DNA of 64,000 bases from Capillidium heterosporum (Eukaryota > Entomophthoromycota > Entomophthoromycetes > Entomophthorales > Capillidiaceae), in NCBI GenBank assembly GCA_016630905.1, contig WBMQ01000008.1, forward strand, positions 930,001-994,000, written 5' to 3'. A model generated the notes under the pieces. It worked only from the letters and a program-made list of their open reading frames with translations, was not told where the DNA came from and did not search any database. Of the stretch, positions 1 through 12,074 are shown one piece after another. The stretch's first letter is position 1. Every line of letters starts with the position of its first letter. The translations under genes and the position numbers were made by a program.

Positions 1-1415
1 GATCGTGGGGTGTTAGATACCCGGATGCAGCATTTTATAAGGAAGGTCAACGCTTCATGGTTTGGGGCTACTCTTTGTGCTCTACGTCATAACCGTTACA
101 AAATCAGCCGACGCCAGGTTGAAGAACTAGCTTCCAAGCTCAAGGAATTGGTGTTAGACGGGCTGACATGGTCCAACCGGGATTGGGAGTTCGATACTGA
201 TGTACTGTGGGTCTTACTCAACAACGGACCTGACATCAAGGCACATATCCACATGGACATACTTAGACTACTTCTGCTGTCGGTCACAGACCTGCAGTCG
301 AATTTGGATATGGAGTCGGATTCAGAACTGGGCGTAGATGATGCTATTATTGCAAAAGTAAGCCTTCAATCTATGCTAGTTAACTAACGTTTATATCTAC
401 AATTGACCTCAATTTAGCTGGCACTTGATTTCCAACGGATCTGGAACCAATTCTTCAAACAATTGGAAATTTCTACCGACGGTATGGATGGAGACCAGAG
501 ACCATTGATCCGTCACTTGGTGCTAATCTTGGATGATAAGTTCATCGCGTTCCCGTTAGAATCGATTGGAACCTTGCAGGACTCTTCGTTGAGTCGCATG
601 CCCAACCTCAGCTTCCTCAAGGCGCAGCTCCTACTACGTCCTCCAACTTCAGGTAGTGGACAAATCAACTCTATCGAAAGATTCCGTGCTGATCGGGAGG
701 ACGTATTCTACCTTCTAGATCCCGATGGAAACTTACCGGCCACTCACTCGAGATTCGAATTCCTAAATACGTAAGCTATTCTTTACTAACTTCTTATTAA
801 CATACGTTGAATAATCATTTTTTGAAAAATAGCAAGACTACCTGGCCCAGCATTGTTGGTAAACCACCGACCCCTGACGAGTTCCAGCGGCTGCTCAGTA
901 CTAAGGACCTATGCATGTACGCCTTATATAATCACAATGGCTAACTTAGCATCTAGTTACCTGGGTCACGGTTCAGGAACTCAGTACCTACGACAATCCC
1001 AGCTGAGAAATCTGAAGCGAGCATCGACCTGTCTACTGATGGGTTGTTCCTCGGCCCGGCTCAAATCTTACGGTATGTTCCCCAGTTACGGCAGCGTCTA
1101 CAACTACTTGATCGCTGGCAGGTAAATTAAGGTCTTACATTCATAAAAACCAACATTTTATACGGTAGTGGTACCGTACTAGGTTGCCTTTGGGATGTTA
1201 CTGACAACGACCTGGACAACTACACCATCAACCTGTTTACCAAGTGGAAGTTAATCCAGGATGACTTAGATGAACAAAGATCTATTGGAAACATCCACGA
1301 AGGTGAGGATTTGAGCTTGAACCAGGTTGTACGTCTGACTAGAAAGAAGTTCTTCTTACGATATATCAACGGTGCGTCCTTGGTTTCGTTCGGGCTGCCC
1401 CTTTACCTCAAGTAG
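1..1415 (+). CDS. ESP1: Separase (cysteine protease of sister-chromatid separation), C-terminal part
   Basis: This is the 3' part of a separase gene (peptidase C50), which cleaves cohesin's kleisin subunit at anaphase. The gene enters the window in frame at base 1. Exons are 1-357, 418-770, 833-916, 957-1121 and 1169-1415, summing to 402 codons including TAG. The catalytic His lies in YLGHGSGTQY and the catalytic Cys in LLMGCSSARL. They are 26 residues apart, which is the spacing in the human enzyme, and LGCLWDVTD follows as expected. The third intron is only 40 nt and interrupts the codon just before YLGHGSG. The protein ends soon after the protease fold, as in other separases. The upstream helical-repeat part lies outside the window. 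The identification is secure; the splice sites are my reading. Confidence 0.95.
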
Positions 1416-1625
1416 GTGCTTTTAAGGGAATGGCAGTTTCTTTCTCTTTGTGCTTGTTTTAAAAGTTTGCTTGAAATAATAGTCTACATATAAGTTTCTT
1501 TATTTTAGTTTGTTAAAGTTTTATTTTGAGGTTTGTAAATGAGTTATTTTTATTGTAGATGGCATTATATGGTTGAAATATTGTACCAGTAATAGATAGT
1601 TAAATCAAAGTAGGGAAGAAAAGTA

Positions 1626-2036
1626 TTACAGCAGCTTCTCTTTCAACGTCATCCTCAATTCAATAAACTCATGGGGTAGGCGTCGAGGTCCATGGCACTT
1701 AGCTTTGACGTGGGTGTTGAGATGGTTGAGGGCGCCGTAGGATTTATTGCAGCCTAAGAAAGTGCAGCTGTAGTGTCGACTGACTTGCCACGACTTTCTC
1801 CTAGATCTAGGGACTGTAGTTGGTTCAGCTACTTTGCCACTCGACGGTAAGCTAACTGAGGCTTCGTCATTTGAGAAGTTGTAGCACTCTACCTGGTCTT
1901 TGATGTTGAACATATCTGGAAAGAGTTCCTTCAAGGAGGGAAGCTTTACTATACAAGTTGAATTTAAAACTGGAGTTGGGTTGGAAGCAGGCTCTTTGAC
2001 TTCAGTAAAGTTGAATTGGGTTATATGAGGGCTCAT
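1626..2036 (-). CDS. Small C2H2 zinc-finger-like protein
   Basis: This is a single-exon frame of 136 residues, convergent with separase. Residues 1-75 are low in recognisable features. Residues about 80-87 are basic (PRSRRK). A single finger follows with C-x4-C (CTFLGC), the linker KSYGALNHLNTHV and a further His in KCHGPRRLP. Fungal regulators with one finger of the type K-S-Y-G-x-L-N-H-L-N-x-H-V are known, so a nuclear, DNA-binding role is likely but the target is unknown. The start was chosen as the first ATG after a stop. A 5' exon further upstream cannot be excluded, because single-finger proteins of this family are often longer. Confidence 0.7.
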   Translation of the reverse strand: MSPHITQFNFTEVKEPASNPTPVLNSTCIVKLPSLKELFPDMFNIKDQVECYNFSNDEASVSLPSSGKVAEPTTVPRSRRKSWQVSRHYSCTFLGCNKSYGALNHLNTHVKAKCHGPRRLPHEFIELRMTLKEKLL

Positions 2037-3564
2037 TTCAAGCTATTGAGATGAGTTACGATTTTAGATGGAGGTAAATTGATTGAAGTCCTGCTGCAGA
2101 GCTTTTATAGTGAGCTTTGGAAGTAAAGCTGCTTCTATTAATTATAGATTCGGAGTAATAGGATGTAGGGATGTCCACTATCTAAAGACTAATAGTTTAT
2201 TCCCTCCATCCAACACTAATTTTATGCATAAATTTCTCTTTCGATACAGATATTTAGGTCAACCTATCCAATTTGGAGTATAAGCGAGACCCAGTTGTAA
2301 CTATAACTGCCACTAAATTGGGTGGATAGTTTAGACTTGAGTGCATGCTGGTATAGATGGACTATCCGCTTGCAGGAGTCAATTCACGGGATTTTTCCTG
2401 ATATTTTGATGAGATATATATTTTCGGATCCTTGGTTGATCATGATACGACTACTCATTATGAGAAATTTATATAAGAAAATTCTTGAGAATTTCAAATA
2501 TCAAATTCAAAAAATTGCATTGTATTTACTTCTGTGAGTTGATATTTCACCTACAGGCCTTTAGTCTCTATTTAGATTAACATTAGTAACCGTTTGAAAT
2601 GTTCTTAAAAGAGACACCTATTCTCTCTTGGTAGCCTAATCAACTGAACAATAGTTTTCAGAAATATACTTTAGTTTGCTAAAACAGGTTGGCTTAAATT
2701 CCCACTATTAAATTTCTGTTCCTAGATATATTCGAAGCAAATATTCCTCCTTCCGTCCAGCTTAGTAGGATTTTATTCTAAGTTTCCAATCCAACTTACT
2801 GATGGATTGGAATCTAAACCTCGATGGAATCAAAGCTATCTAGTCGGAGCAGCCTTCTACTTGAACTGATTAGGATAAAATCATCCGCCTTTGGAAGTAT
2901 TCCATCAAAATCCTGTTTCAAATTGAACTTGTTCTTGACAGGTACTTCTTTTGGTGCTTCACATCCGCTTACTAATAGTTTCTTTAGTGCTTGTAACTAT
3001 TGGGTAGGAAATAAAATATAAATTGCTGATATATATATATCTCAACGACTGGCAAAGTTTAATTTGTATACTTTATATATCATTTTAAAGGCTAATTTAT
3101 AATACCGAATACCTATATACATAATTTAAATTAAAATATAAATTATGAAAGTCAAAGTAATAAAGTTGAAATGCAGTGCCATATCCATATAAAAATTAAA
3201 ACTGTTTCAATACATTAGTTTTTTAAAGGTAGGATCGTACAAACGTAAGCTATTCAACCAGGCAATACAGGTCTACAAAGATCTAAGGATCCATCCAGCA
3301 ACCTAGTATTCAAAAATAAGTACCGGAATATTGAAAATCAAAAAGCAGTGGGCTTTGTGCAAGGTCTAAGTTATAATGAGGAGAGGGCATAATCCTAGTT
3401 CAACAGTTATATTTAGGCAAAGAAAGGTAGAAGTATAATCTGGTAAAAAGCTTCACTGTAGGAGCGTCGCAAAACATCGTAGAATCAGTAAGGTAGGCTA
3501 ACTCAGTTCGAGGTGGCGTATCTAAAAGGGGACGTGAAAGGCAGTGGAAGTATAAGCACAAAAA
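2037..3564. other. AT-rich intergenic region
   Basis: About 1.5 kb between the divergently read C2H2 gene and the 3' end of the RBM39-like gene. Short open frames occur on both strands, but none shows a domain, codon bias or splice structure. I see no gene here. Confidence 0.6.
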
Positions 3565-5421
3565 TTAAACCCGGGCGGCCCGGGGGAACTTGGAGTGGTA
3601 CTGGCTCTCGGCCAAAAACTTGGCAATAACTTGACGTCCACCGAACCACCGTCCGTTCAAAGATTGGATGGCCTGTTGAGCGGCCTTAGTCGTATCGAAT
3701 TTGACGTAGATGCACCCTTTAGATTTCTCATCCAGGTAGATATGGGAGACTGGGCCGAATTTCCTACACTCACTCTTTACTTCGTCTTCAAGGGTTTCAA
3801 TCCAATCGGATTCTGTCTCCCTAGGAACAGTCAGCTTAAAAGTATCAGTTAAAATTTACTCTTCTGGGTCAAACATGTTTTCAAGTACAGTTGTACGGGT
3901 GATGATGGGTGCTGCAGGGACGTTGGCTACCCTAAAATACTATTTAGCTTTGAAATGTTGAATTTGTTACGCTGGACGGGCGGGCTTAATGGGATCGTCA
4001 TCGCGCGACAATTTCATCATCAGTTCGGCACGGGATTGTGAGTTTAAAACCATACCACCATCTACAAAAATATAAGTCAGTTGAATTGAAAGTAATCTTA
4101 CCTGGATCATCTAGCGAGTAGGAGGTGGTAGTGCGTTCAGAAACTAAACCAACTCGGATCTAAAGAATGTAAATAAAAGTACAACATTTAAAGTTACGGG
4201 TCGGCCACCAAGTTCAAATCCGTTCATCTGGCTGAGAGCCAACTTAGCATCTTCAGGTCTTCTATACCTAAATAAAAGTTAGATATAAAATAAATATCCA
4301 ATTACTGGATAAAGGCGTAACCTCTCCCACGCCCGGTAACCGTATCGATGGGAAGCTCTATATATTCGATGGCACCAAAGGGCTCGAAAAGTAGCTTCAG
4401 ATCCTCTTGGGTAAGGTTGAATTGAACATTACCGACGTAGAGGCGATGCTGTGGGACGTAGCTAGCTCCACGGGAGTAGGTGGCTGCCGCTTCGGCTAAC
4501 TTGTTCTTTTCGGCTTCGGAGGCTTGGACGATGATGGGGATACCTAGTAGTTTCTGGTTGGTCATGGAGATAGCCGGTTCGACCGATTTGGCATCATAGA
4601 ACTCGACGTAGCCAACCCTACGAAAAAATAATTAGTTTCCGTTTAGCTAATTTGTTCAAGTAGAAATTTAGACAAACCTACCCTTTAGAGCGGCGTGAAT
4701 TTCTATCAGATACAATACGGGCGTCCCGAACCTTCCCAGCTCTAGAAAAAAATTCACGTAGCTCATAAGAAGTTAATCGGGCAGCAAGCTGAGTACAAAA
4801 TACGGTGCGCTGATCCCTATCTACTTCGGAAACCTCTGGGGATGGGGATCTAGTTGAAGGTTTAGCTTTGGTATAATAATTTAAAACGAACCTAGGTGGC
4901 TTTGTCCGACCAGGGCTACGACGCTGCTCCCTCGATCGTTCCTTGGAGTAGTCCCGATCATCCTTCCTATGTCTGCTAGAAGGGCTGGGTGACCTGCCAT
5001 GCCTCGAACTACGGTGACGTCTATGCTCCCTTGAGCGTGAGCTAGATCTATTTCTTGAAGAGTGGCTTCTACCTGGCTGAACGGGATCTACCTCTGGAGC
5101 TACGATGTCTATCTTCCCTAGACCTCGATCGACTTTCCAATCAATTAACGTCATGTATAAAAATATACTTACCGGCTCGATTTTTCTTCATGGGAATCGC
5201 CTTTCGGAGCGTGAAGAGCTCTTATCTCCTTCCCTTGTGTCAGAACCATGTCTTTCACTGCTGGCTCTTTTCTCATCTTTAGAATCTTGCGCTGAAGAGA
5301 TATCGTTTCGGTTCGAATCGCTACCAACTTTGTCGTTCTAATGATGTTAGAGACTGTATGGACTATTATGTACCTTGTAGGGTGCTTCCAACCAACTTTC
5401 CAATTCTATCTCATCGGCCAT
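3565..5421 (-). CDS. RBM39: RBM39/Rsd1-type SR-like splicing factor with three RRMs
   Basis: This is a U2AF-homology-motif splicing factor. The N-terminus [16 protein letters not shown] matches the RBM39 start. It is followed by an acidic/RS-rich stretch, RRM1 ([12 protein letters not shown]...[10 protein letters not shown]), RRM2 ([13 protein letters not shown]...GRGYAF) and a C-terminal UHM ([13 protein letters not shown]) ending at TAA 3565. Exons read on the minus strand: 5421-5374, 5337-5173, 5132-4682, 4617-4306, 4267-4198, 4159-4102, 4061-3971, 3931-3860, 3820-3565. All later junctions keep frame. In the RS region the frame changes twice by +1, at GAA-AGG-C (AGG at 5202-5200) and at GCC-AGG-T (5074-5072). 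Skipping one base at each gives exactly 507 codons. Two weak introns of 46 and 52 nt (GTTCTG..AAAG, GTAGAA..ATAG) would also restore frame. Family assignment is certain; the N-terminal gene model is not. Confidence 0.93.
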
Positions 5422-7668
5422 TTTCGTTTAGTTCCTTAGCTTGTTGAAGTGAATAAAAGCTAAAGTTTTGATTGTGGTTTGAGCGGTATTCTATTGGGTA
5501 TACTGCAGTTGTTCTTGGAAATTTACCAAACTTTAATTGGCTATGATCCAATTGTTAGTAATGGCATAAAGTCGTTGGAAAGGTCTAAAGCCTAGTTGAT
5601 TGTCATCAGAATTACGGAACTAACATAAAATAATTCATTCAATAAAATTTAGGCTAAAGGATAGGTACCAATCTGTTCGCAATTACAAGCTTGATAGATT
5701 TATACTAAAGTTAAATTATATGCTAGACGATTCGAAACAAAATGGCAATTGTTAATTCTAATAGTATCCTAGCATATACTCAAAACCCTTTCAAAATGAT
5801 TTTCACTTTCGGTTCCTGTTTGTATGGGTAACTTTTATTATTAATTAAGAGAAATGGTTTTTAAATTGGAGCAGCTCTAGCAAAGGATGACTCAAACTAT
5901 TAAGCTTAATTGCATTTTCTATTACTATCAGTATCTAATTGATATTTATACCCATTGTAGCTCTACGTTGGATGTTTGTACTAGTTTAATGCTGCACAAA
6001 TTCAAGTAGGCAGTCTTTCAACGCTACTTAGAAACCAATGTACTATAACCAGCCTACCAAGGCTTTTTATGATAGCTCTTATTATATACCTGCAAGATAT
6101 ATTTCTGATAAAAGTCGATCTTCAATATTAGATTTTTGGTAGTATAAAATCCAGTAAATGTCGAAGCATTGACATTATAGACAATTGCAAATGGGCAGCT
6201 AAATGGTAAAATCAAACAAAAATATTACAAAAAACTAAAAAACTACGCTCACTTGGGAATATATCATAGCTTATTTGATCCTACATCATCGACTTGGCAA
6301 ATTTTTGTCTCGATTTCTAAATGCCCTTTATGATATATTTTAAATATTTTACATTCTAAAAATATAGCACTGAAAACTTTTCACATTGTCTTCATCCTAA
6401 CATAAAATTTTATGAGCTTGAAGCAGACCTCAAAATAACCTACAATTAAACTATTACAATATTTATATAGGTGATACTTCAATTATCTGTACGTTTATTA
6501 TCGTGAATTCTTTTAAAAAGATAAGTTTACTTGAAGCAGGCATTCTATAAACCTGCAGCGTATATATTTCATCATCCTATAAAACTTCGAAACTAAGCTT
6601 GACAGTATTCAAGTTGAAGCTCATCTTATCAGTAAATATTTTAATATATTAGCTTGAATTGTCAATTAATATATTTTATATATATTTGAAGTCTAGCTAA
6701 CCCACAACACGATTAAACAAGACACATCCCATGCTAAAGTACTTACCAAGTTCAACTAAATCTACTTGACTAGAAATTCAAGCTAGTGGTCAAACACTCA
6801 GCAGGATCGACTAGCCAACATTATATAAATTAATTGAAAAGGTGGCAGCAACTATTTCTATTAGCTATGTCAATTAAAATATAATATATATTGCCCCTTT
6901 ATTAGCTGAAATTCAGTTAACTGACATTTCTACTTCCACTATATTCAACTTTCTTATTTGGAACTATTACATTACTTATATTGTTAGGCTCTCTTTTACA
7001 TACTTGAATCTACCTGCTCTTTTTAGTAAACTTCCATAATCCTTTTATAGATAGCTGGAGCTGTCTAAAAAGTAACTTTCCTAAACCCTACTCTACTATT
7101 TTGTTTGAAGTTAGATTATTTTACTTTGTAAATCTTAATAAATTACTATACCTTCTTAGGATCTACAATCAATTTCAAACAAAGAAACGCCTATCTTTTA
7201 TTTTGGCAAGCTAAAATAACTTTTGATGGCATAGTACGACTAAAAGGTACGGTGAAGCTCTCCTTACAGGATATTACTTTACGTACCTCAGGGACCTTTC
7301 TTAACTTTCTCTGCTCTTAGTAGGGTCTATGACTCCATATTTTCAAACCAAATTCGAGAATCTATTTCGTAATATCATTAAATTTAACTTGATTTTCCTT
7401 ATTTTAAATAGCTGAAAAGTATAACTTTGAATAAAATTTTTTAGAAAAGTCCAGTAAATCTGAATGAGCAGCATTAAAGACAAAGTCACAATATAAAATT
7501 AAAAGGATAAGCAGTTTGAGTTCAAATTAATATGAGATCGGTACATCTGTGCCATTGCTCTGTAGCTGAACTATAGTATATATATAGTATATAATTTGAA
7601 AAGTATATATATATTCTGGACTTTGATAACAATTCCAACAACCGATTTGAGATTGAATTAGTAAAAAT
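5422..7668. other. AT-rich intergenic region
   Basis: About 2.2 kb between divergent genes (RBM39-like on minus, GDSL hydrolase on plus). It must contain both promoters. Runs of TATATA occur near 6640-6690 and 7570-7610, the latter about 60-100 bp before the hydrolase ATG. No coding sequence was recognised. Confidence 0.6.
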
Positions 7669-8688
7669 ATGCTCCAACTCCCTTTTCTTTTAACCGTACT
7701 GGTATCGATATTTGATGCCAAAGTCACATCAGCAAATAACACATCCCCATGCACACCACCTTTAAGCCTGCCGAATATCACTGTAACTGTGAACGATATA
7801 CCCGATATCAATAGGTACATAGTCTTCGGGGACAGTCTGAACGACAACGGGAATTTGAAATCGAAGAGTCTGGGTCTGCTCCCCAAACCTAAACTGTACT
7901 GCAACGGTAGGTTTTCCAACGGTATAACCTGGGTAGAGTACGTAGAGAACTACATAAACCACATCTTCCAAGGTGAAAAGAAATTGCAAGTCAAGAATTT
8001 TGCGGTGGGCGGTGCCAGCTATATAAAGAAAAATGATCTCCTCAGCGGTAAGTATATTATGTACTACTTTGCTAACTTCTAGTAGTGCTGTTGACGCCAG
8101 TGGAAACCCAGATAATGAATGGATTTAAAGACTATGTAGAGAAAAACAATATTATAAATTTCGACAAGACTTTGGTCAGCGTGTATTTCGGCGGTCGTGA
8201 CTACCAGGTATATAGAACGTCAGTGGACGAAGTCATATCCAAAATGGAATCCACCATTCAGCACCTGATACTGCATTACCACATACCCTACTTCATAATT
8301 GGTGATATGCCAACATTAAATCGGCCTTTGGAGGTCTACAAGGACAAAGAGAGGGAATACCGCATCCAAATAACCGAAGAACACAATTCCAAGTTTGAAT
8401 TCTTGATCAAAAGGTTGATGAAGTTTAGTATTGACAACAAATTGAAAACCAAGATCCTCACTCTTAAGACCGACAGCTTCCTGGGACCTGCAGTTGCGAG
8501 GAGAAGTGGACAGTAGGTTCTTCGATACAAAGCTAGTAGTAGATAAACCATGTATAAACCCCTCAGCTATACCAAGCATCTGCTCCAATCCCAATTCCCA
8601 TTTGTTCTGGGATACTAGACATCCCACTACCATCGTCCACAGATACCTGGCTGGACTTACATTAGAGCGGTTGAAGGAGCTGAAGTAG
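7669..8688 (+). pseudogene. Secreted GDSL/SGNH hydrolase, copy 1 (one +1 frame break)
   Basis: This is a secreted lipase/esterase-type SGNH hydrolase. There is a signal peptide at residues 1-20, block I FGDSLNDNGN with the nucleophile Ser, then NGRFSNG, block II NFAVGGAS, and block V FWDTRHPT with the Asp/His pair. Block III reads YFGGRDY, so the usual Asn of GxND is Arg. The intron is 8048-8082 (GTAAGT..CTAG, 35 nt). The frame opens from 7669 to TAG at 8516, but homology to the minus-strand copy at 16817-17833 moves to the +1 frame near 8496-8501 (GCG-AGG-A) and continues to TAG 8688 through VDSRFF and the DxxH block. The length after correction equals that of the paralog. Either a one-base insertion has inactivated a recent duplicate, the base is an assembly error, or the shift is translated. 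Confidence 0.85.
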
Positions 8689-9473
8689 ATTTGATGCATT
8701 ACTTTCTATATAAAAGCAGGTCTTTTGATACCTAATACTTTGGTTTAATTGCTTGAACTAATTTTTACCACATAACAAACTTCCAATCGTTAAATGTATA
8801 AAACTGGCATCTCAGATTCATTACTTTAAACTTACATATTATAAACACCTATTGTTTCTGATGCTCACTTCTCTATCAAATATAGGGAGAATTTTGCCTT
8901 TTATAATTGTCCATCCAACCTACTTAGCATTTAAGCTTATCGATTCTATCCTATATGTTAATCCACTGTCGATAATTTTACTGAGGAGTCTTCTAAACTG
9001 TATACACTTAATCAACTACCTTTTCATTGCTTATAAATAAGGACATTGTAAATTAATTTTTACTGTGGAATAAATTTGCATATTCAACCTGATATCATAC
9101 TAAGGCAATGTATAGATTTTCCCAGGTGGTTGGACGCTTACTTTAGTTGAGCTAGGCCTTGAAGGATTTAATACACATTATGCTACCACTTATATTTATA
9201 TATTTTAGTTTCAATACATATTAAGCTGTAAATATGTATTTGAATTTGCCAGGATCTTCAAACATCTACCTTCGTCTCACTACTATCTGTGATGTTTAGC
9301 TATAAACCTGCTTTTCAAATAGCTTCAAGTATTTTACAAGGTTGCATTATCTGATAATAGATATCCTAAAAAAGGTATAATTGTGAGTCTTTAAAGTTAT
9401 TGATTCAAAAAATAATATAAATATCATCAAATACGACTTTATTATTTATTTCTTAAACCTTTGCCAACCTTCG
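8689..9473. other. Intergenic region
   Basis: AT-rich spacer between the GDSL copy and the first MFS transporter, both read rightward. The open frame at 8852-9040 looks random in composition. Nothing else was recognised. Confidence 0.55.
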
Positions 9474-11097
9474 ATGAACAAAGTAGATACTGACATCCCC
9501 ATAGTAGGCAAAGATAGCTCCAACCTAGAAGTAGAGAGAGGACGAGTATGGTTTAGATCCAACTACAGACTACAAGAACCAGAGACTTAACTTCAACATC
9601 TACTTAATATTCGGCGGTGTATTTTTATTCGGATTGTTTCACTCTTGGACCACCAGTATACTATACCCTCTATACACTTATATTTTAGGGGAGCTCAAGT
9701 CTTTTGATCTAAATGGAATCCCTGACGTTATCTCCATTATCCTTGGCATCTTATTCCTACCCCTGTATGCCAAATTTTCTGATATTTTTGGTCGAGGAAG
9801 TGTTTTAGTAGTAGCGCTTTTGCTTTTAGTTATCGGTAACTTGATCATAGGTATAGGTAGAACCAACTTCATAACTTATACAGTGGGTGCTATAATCAAC
9901 TATCTGGGAGATAGCGGTAAGGATCTTTTGATTCCAATAGTATTGGCCGATTTATTGATAACTGAGAACCGTGGCTTTGGATTCTTCTTGTACTGGTTTC
10001 CATTCCTAGCTTCAGTTTTCCTTGCCCTCCCCCTGATCGAACCCGCCAAAACTTTAGGTTGGTACTGGATGTATATAATACTTTCGATTGGAGTAGCTGT
10101 ATTCTCAGCACCATTACTGATAGGTTTGTTTAGGGAACGTAACAATAGCACTTATGAGAATAAAGCTTTTCAGTTGGTCCTTGATGTCGGAGATCGATAT
10201 TGTTGGCCTTCTGTTGCTAACTTCTGGTTTAGCACTCAGTCCTCATCCCCTTTACTATTGTAACTCGCGAAGCGTTTGGATTTGCCAGCCCTAAATTGAT
10301 TTCTATGCTTGTTATCGGAGCTGTAGTATTAGTTGGCCTGTTTGTATGGGAGTTTAGATATAGTTCCAACCCCTTGATCCCTAAACGTATAGTTCAAAAC
10401 CGAGCTTTAATCATGGTTATAGCTGTAAAGTCTATACTCAAATTTGAATCGGCCATCAACTGGACCTACTACACTTCCTACTTGATCATATCTCGAGATA
10501 TATCTGAAGTCCATGCCGCCATCCTTAATAGAGGCTTCCAAATCTCTTGGTACATAGCTGGATTCGTTGCTGCAGCTCTTATAAAGAAGTTCAAATGGAC
10601 GCGATCTCTAATTTGGGTTGGATGCCTTTTGAAACATATTGGTCTTGCGTTGACTATACCTGCTAGGCACCCTGGTTCTTCGGATGCCTTTGTAATTACA
10701 GCTGAAGCCTTCATAGGTTCAGGTACCGGTATAGTGACTTGTATTGTCATGGTTATGTATCAATCTATGGTCGAGTTCAAAGACATTGCTACCATTTCCT
10801 ACATAGTGGTGTTGACCGATAACGTAATTAATAGTGTAGGTATTGCAATTGCTTCTGCCACATGGAACGCTACTTTATCCAGGAATTTACTTTACCACTT
10901 GCCTTTGGAATACGCTGAACAAGTTCCAGCTATATTGAGTGACTTGTATACTCTGAGGGAGCTTCCGGTCGAACTGAAAGATCTTTGGATCCAGGCCTTA
11001 GGTGACTCCCAGTTGGTTATGTGTTCTACTTCCGTCGGTCCTAGCTTGTGTTGGCGCTATAACAGCTATATTTTTGAAACCGTTAAAGCTAAACTGA
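9474..11097 (+). pseudogene. MFS transporter, siderophore-iron-transporter-like, copy 1 (four frame breaks)
   Basis: This is a major-facilitator permease close to copy 2 at 12075. Both share LGELKSFDLNGIPDV, the MFS loop AKFSDIFGRGS, ADLLITENR, LFRER, PLIPKRI and a C-terminal LVMCS block. The AK-x-SD-x-FGR loop and a substrate-free central GDSGKDLLIP are reminiscent of the fungal SIT/ARN siderophore transporters; the substrate is inference. Reading from ATG 9474, homology needs a +1 change at GAG-AGA-G (9534-9540), near GCTTTTCAG (10164-10173), at CTC-AGT-C (10235-10241) and at CCT-AGC-T (11040-11046), then ends at TGA 11097. Between breaks the protein is strongly conserved with copy 2 and has no other stops. 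This suggests recent decay, base-call errors or recoding. No introns were seen. Confidence 0.8.
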
Positions 11098-12074
11098 CTC
11101 TAGCTTTGGATTTAAAGCAGTATATATAAATGTAACTAGTCTTAAAACATCTGCTTTAATTCAGCTATATGCTAGACATATAGTTATTAAACTTCATATT
11201 TAGCTGTATTGGAAATAGTATTATTTAAATCCTATACTACCAATAACACAAAAAAAGTATACATGTATATATGTTTAGCTTAATGAGAGAAAACGAACAG
11301 ATCTATTATCAGTGACCCTCAATAAATTTTTCTAAGCTCATTGGCTTCCTTTATTCGGATTTAGAACATAGTTTTATTATATAAGCATAAGATAAAAGAG
11401 GCTATTAATTTGGAACAAATAGATTTCAGCAAATCTTTGTATGAGCAGCTTCATTATATCTAAACCAATTACACTTATTTCAAGTATCTCTTGATAGCTC
11501 TACCTACTCGACATAGGAATCTAAGTTTAACCGTATAGCCTCCAAATCCACTTATATACTCTACAGTTTTTAAAATATATCTTGCTTAACACAAATTCCG
11601 GTGTAGATACCTATCTCAATTAAAACTGTAAATCTGGTTCTCTACCAGAAATCCATATTTATAAGTACCAAGTCCATTATCTGATGAAATATGGAGAAAC
11701 TTTTTTATTTAAATTTAGTAAAAGTATGTATTCCGATATTGCCAACGTGGGTTCAAATGTTGGCGGAACATCAGGAAAGATAAACTTCAGTTCGTTATCT
11801 GATAAGGTGTAAAAACTCGTTTACTGTGTCTTATATCAAAAGCACCTTAAATATCTCACTTTAGAGCTATAAAAGGAGTTTCAGTAAGCATCTCTAAAAA
11901 AGTCTCTTAAATATACCTTAAGTAACCTTTATGAAGCCTGATGGGACTTTCAAAGAAATATGCTTAAAATAAACCATAAAGTATATACTATTCTAGATGT
12001 TGCTAAGAAAGTCTATATAAACACAGGTAGAAGTAAACCAATTCAAATGTCTAGTTCAAAAATTTAGTAATCCG
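11098..12074. other. Intergenic region between tandem MFS copies
   Basis: About 1 kb, AT-rich. No open frame of note and no clear repeat of the region upstream of the first copy. Presumably it holds the promoter of the second transporter copy. Confidence 0.5.

Noticed and set aside
9672-10151. Several minus-strand frames within the MFS genes
   Set aside because: Antisense shadows; the plus strand carries the conserved permease in all segments.
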